Source: Ardenticatenales bacterium (lineage in GTDB: Bacteria; Chloroflexota; Anaerolineae; Ardenticatenales; Ardenticatenaceae). From it: a stretch of DNA of 5,302 nt. Every line of letters starts with the position of its first letter. The stretch's first letter is position 1. The notes under the pieces were generated by a model. It worked only from the letters and a program-made list of their open reading frames with translations, was not told the origin of the DNA and made no database searches. Where the stretch lies: positions 1 to 5,302 of the forward strand of contig JACCSL010000847.1 of assembly GCA_013812995.1 (NCBI GenBank), given 5' to 3'. The translations under genes and the position numbers were made by a program. This document shows, piece by piece, positions 4,857 through 5,302 of the stretch.

Positions 4857-5302
4857 ATGGCAGATGAATCGCCGCTGAGTGAGCGCGAGGCTGACATCAT
4901 GAGTCAGGTGGTGACTGGCGCTTCGAACCGGGAAATCGCAAAGTTCCTGGAGATCAGCCCTAACACAGTCAAAGTCCATCTGCGAAATATCTTTGAAAAG
5001 CTGGGGGTGGCCTCTCGAACCGAGGCCACCCTCCTTGTACTGCGCGAGGGCTGGGTCGAGGTGGAGGGAATGGTGCTGGTGGAGCCAGAGCTACCCGCGC
5101 GAGAGCCGCTGCCGTCCGGCGAAGAGGAGTCGTTGCTCCCCGCTCCGGCCCTTGCTGTGCTAAACCCGCCGCGAGAGGAACAGGTACTTCTGAGCCCGGC
5201 ACAATGGGAATCTCGGGAGAGTGCCATAACCCTGCCTGTACGTCCCCCTCCTGAAATCGTTGTTCCACCCCGCCCTACCCGCCTGTCCGCGCCTCTTGTG
5301 GC
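4857..5302 (+). CDS. LuxR-type helix-turn-helix protein with Pro-rich tail (3' partial)
   Basis: This frame is open from ATG 4857 to the window edge (148 whole codons) and has AAGGG at 4846-4850, six bases upstream. Residues 5-65 are a GerE/LuxR DNA-binding domain: [11 protein letters not shown] (5-15), [14 protein letters not shown] (21-34), then the recognition helix [16 protein letters not shown] (35-50) and [15 protein letters not shown] (51-65). The domain is at the N-terminus, so no receiver or autoinducer domain precedes it, unlike NarL or LuxR. From about residue 75 the chain becomes rich in Pro, Glu, Ala and Leu (PARE, PAPALA, PRPPPE, PPRPTR) and looks like a disordered linker. In Chloroflexota, proteins of this kind often continue into a membrane or extracytoplasmic part, but that portion is outside the window. 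It could regulate the upstream operon or be an unrelated neighbour. The domain call is secure; the target and signal are unknown. Confidence 0.9.
   Translation, partial: MADESPLSEREADIMSQVVTGASNREIAKFLEISPNTVKVHLRNIFEKLGVASRTEATLLVLREGWVEVEGMVLVEPELPAREPLPSGEEESLLPAPALAVLNPPREEQVLLSPAQWESRESAITLPVRPPPEIVVPPRPTRLSAPLV
5005..5031. repeat. Perfect 10-bp G+C-rich inverted repeat in the LuxR-HTH coding region
   Basis: GGGTGGCCTC (5005-5014) is the exact reverse complement of GAGGCCACCC (5022-5031), with the 7-base loop TCGAACC. A G-T and a G-C pair can extend the stem by two. It encodes the conserved [10 protein letters not shown] segment at the end of the HTH domain. A stable mRNA hairpin is possible; there is no T-run after it. 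Confidence 0.55.

Noticed and set aside
4904..5268. Reverse-strand open frames opposite the LuxR-HTH gene
   Set aside because: They encode low-complexity Ser/Arg/Gly- or Pro/Ala-rich peptides with no recognisable domain, and the + strand has a clear HTH domain across the same bases.

Overview
The window looks like a piece of a bacterial biosynthetic (accessory) operon, probably from the phylum Chloroflexota. The main taxonomic clue is the LuxR-type DNA-binding domain at the right edge. Its wording ([24 protein letters not shown], broken here by family memory rather than a search) is the style I associate with Chloroflexota regulators. Base composition is moderate, in the mid-50s % G+C by eye. 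All genes lie on the + strand. No rRNA, tRNA, CRISPR array, insertion sequence or integration site is visible.

Layout. (1) Positions 1-254: the last 83 codons of a gene that enters from the left, most like the C-terminus of a DegT/StrS-type sugar aminotransferase. (2) 297-1262: a HisC-like PLP aminotransferase with a full set of catalytic residues. (3) 1286-1843: a protein of the nucleoside 2-deoxyribosyltransferase fold with the catalytic Glu in place. (4) 1866-2342: a carrier protein with a 70-residue C-terminal extension. (5) 2335-3021: a short homologue of the seryl-tRNA-synthetase-like amino acid:[carrier protein] ligases. (6) 3024-3923: a 299-residue protein I do not recognise. (7) 3904-4776: an aminoglycoside phosphotransferase/choline-kinase-like enzyme. 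(8) 4857 to the window end: a LuxR-HTH protein with a Pro-rich tail, cut by the window edge.

Genes 1-7 are tightly packed (gaps of 42, 23 and 22 bases, then an 8-base overlap, a 2-base gap and a 20-base overlap), with no promoter or terminator between them, so they are probably one transcript. Gene 8 follows an 80-base gap containing a good extended -10 promoter and is probably transcribed separately.

How the genes may work together (inference): the ligase homologue and the adjacent carrier protein suggest that an amino acid is held as a thioester on a phosphopantetheine arm and then transferred or modified. Two PLP aminotransferases, an N-glycosidase/deoxyribosyltransferase-fold enzyme and a small-molecule kinase would build or decorate a partner, plausibly an amino-sugar- or nucleoside-like compound. 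The kinase could instead be self-resistance. The pathway as a whole does not match a cluster I know by name, and the ligase homologue carries changes at ATP-binding motif 2, so its chemistry may differ from the characterised enzymes.
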